A stretch of 64,000 bases of DNA from Syntrophosphaera sp035450685 (GTDB lineage: Bacteria; Cloacimonadota; Cloacimonadia; Cloacimonadales; Cloacimonadaceae). How positions within the stretch are numbered: the stretch's first letter is position 1; every line of letters begins with the position of its first letter. The notes beneath the pieces are model-generated. The model was not told the origin of the DNA, made no database searches, and saw only the letters and a program-made list of their open reading frames with translations. Where the stretch lies: contig DAOTNF010000007.1 of the NCBI GenBank assembly GCA_035450685.1, positions 1 through 64,000 of the forward strand. The letters are read 5' to 3'. A program made the translations under genes and the position numbers. Below are positions 63,881 to 64,000 of this stretch, one piece after another.

Positions 63881-64000
63881 ATGAACTACCGCTGTTTTAT
63901 CGCGCTGGAGGCGGTTGACCCGCTGCGCGGCCATCTGGAGGAGCATCTGCGGCGTTTTCGCCCCAGGACCGGCGTCAACTGGGTGAAGGATGAAAACCTT
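63881..64000 (+). CDS. thpR: RNA 2',3'-cyclic phosphodiesterase (2H family), 5' part only
   Basis: The first 40 codons are in the window: MNYRCFIALEAVDPLRGHLE then FRPRTGVNWVKDENL. The R-C-F-I-A-L-E opening and the V-x-W-V-x-x-E-N-L segment just before the first HxT motif are typical of ThpR/LigT enzymes that open 2',3'-cyclic phosphates. The gene runs off the window edge. It begins at the base after the DUF355 stop, so it is the same transcript. Confidence 0.75.
   Translation, partial: MNYRCFIALEAVDPLRGHLEEHLRRFRPRTGVNWVKDENL

Overview
The window looks like chromosome of an anaerobic, fermentative, Gram-negative-type bacterium, most likely the Cloacimonadota (WWE1) lineage. The reasons are inferential. 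Two very large secreted proteins end in the FlgD-like PNPFNP sorting tail typical of Cloacimonadota, Fibrobacterota and Bacteroidota relatives. There is a biotin-dependent methylmalonyl-CoA/pyruvate carboxyl-transfer gene set and acetate kinase (propionate/acetate fermentation), a DUF134-NifX-MinD-DUF5320-Mrp iron-sulfur cluster of anaerobes, and an outer-membrane porin. No rRNA gene, transposase, integrase or CRISPR array is visible.

Layout. 1-75: tRNA-Gly(CCC). 394-945: AT-rich orphan membrane protein. 2178-3869 (-): long-chain acyl-CoA synthetase. 4072-8088: tightly overlapping DUF134/NifX-like/MinD-ferredoxin/DUF5320/Mrp operon with a promoter-operator palindrome, followed by a peroxiredoxin. 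9218-13276: secreted subtilisin-like protease. 14148-21958: complete phosphate-response block (response regulator, histidine kinase, a small sigma factor, porin, pstSCAB, phoU) with a Pho-box-like repeat. 22840-26356: acetate kinase, S4 protein, MA-type metalloprotease, threonine aldolase. 26397-31501 (-): carboxyltransferase genes followed by pyrR-pyrF. 31993-33606: ABC-F ATPase with a possible leader-peptide region. 34402-36322 (-): AT-rich two-gene cassette of unknown function. 36638-43325: macromolecular-synthesis block rpsU-(terminator)-cvpA-mutS2-dnaG-rpoD. 43343-46518: accessory island with Nmad2 and Nmad3 (nucleotide-modification-associated) genes and an AbiEi/AbiEii toxin-antitoxin pair. 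48023-53889 (-): periplasmic adaptor, GldA/F/G-like ABC transporter, DUF4340 and GNAT operon with an operator-promoter. 55026-62693: 2555-residue secreted protein with tandem ~558-residue repeats. 63398-64000: DUF355 adenosine-specific kinase and the start of thpR.

The most unusual layer is between the genes. Seven intergenic islands (about 1.27-2.12, 13.35-13.93, 22.06-22.68, 33.63-34.28, 46.75-47.99, 54.03-54.56 and 62.8-63.3 kb) are built from the same modules. Module A is a hairpin with compensatory stem changes (about 17 full copies). Module B is an 82-bp cluster of four consecutive hairpins (4 copies). Module C is an ATCCGCG-rich segment. Module D is a ~150-bp element with one of two alternative 17-nt cores (7 copies). 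Module E is a purine-rich GGTGGAAA tract. One stretch of 154 bp is present at 33657-33810 and, inverted, at 54301-54454 with two mismatches, and could support inversion of the 20 kb between them.

The accessory genes (394-945, 34402-36322, 43343-46518) are more AT-rich than the backbone, or sit beside the islands, and are the best places to look for undescribed systems.
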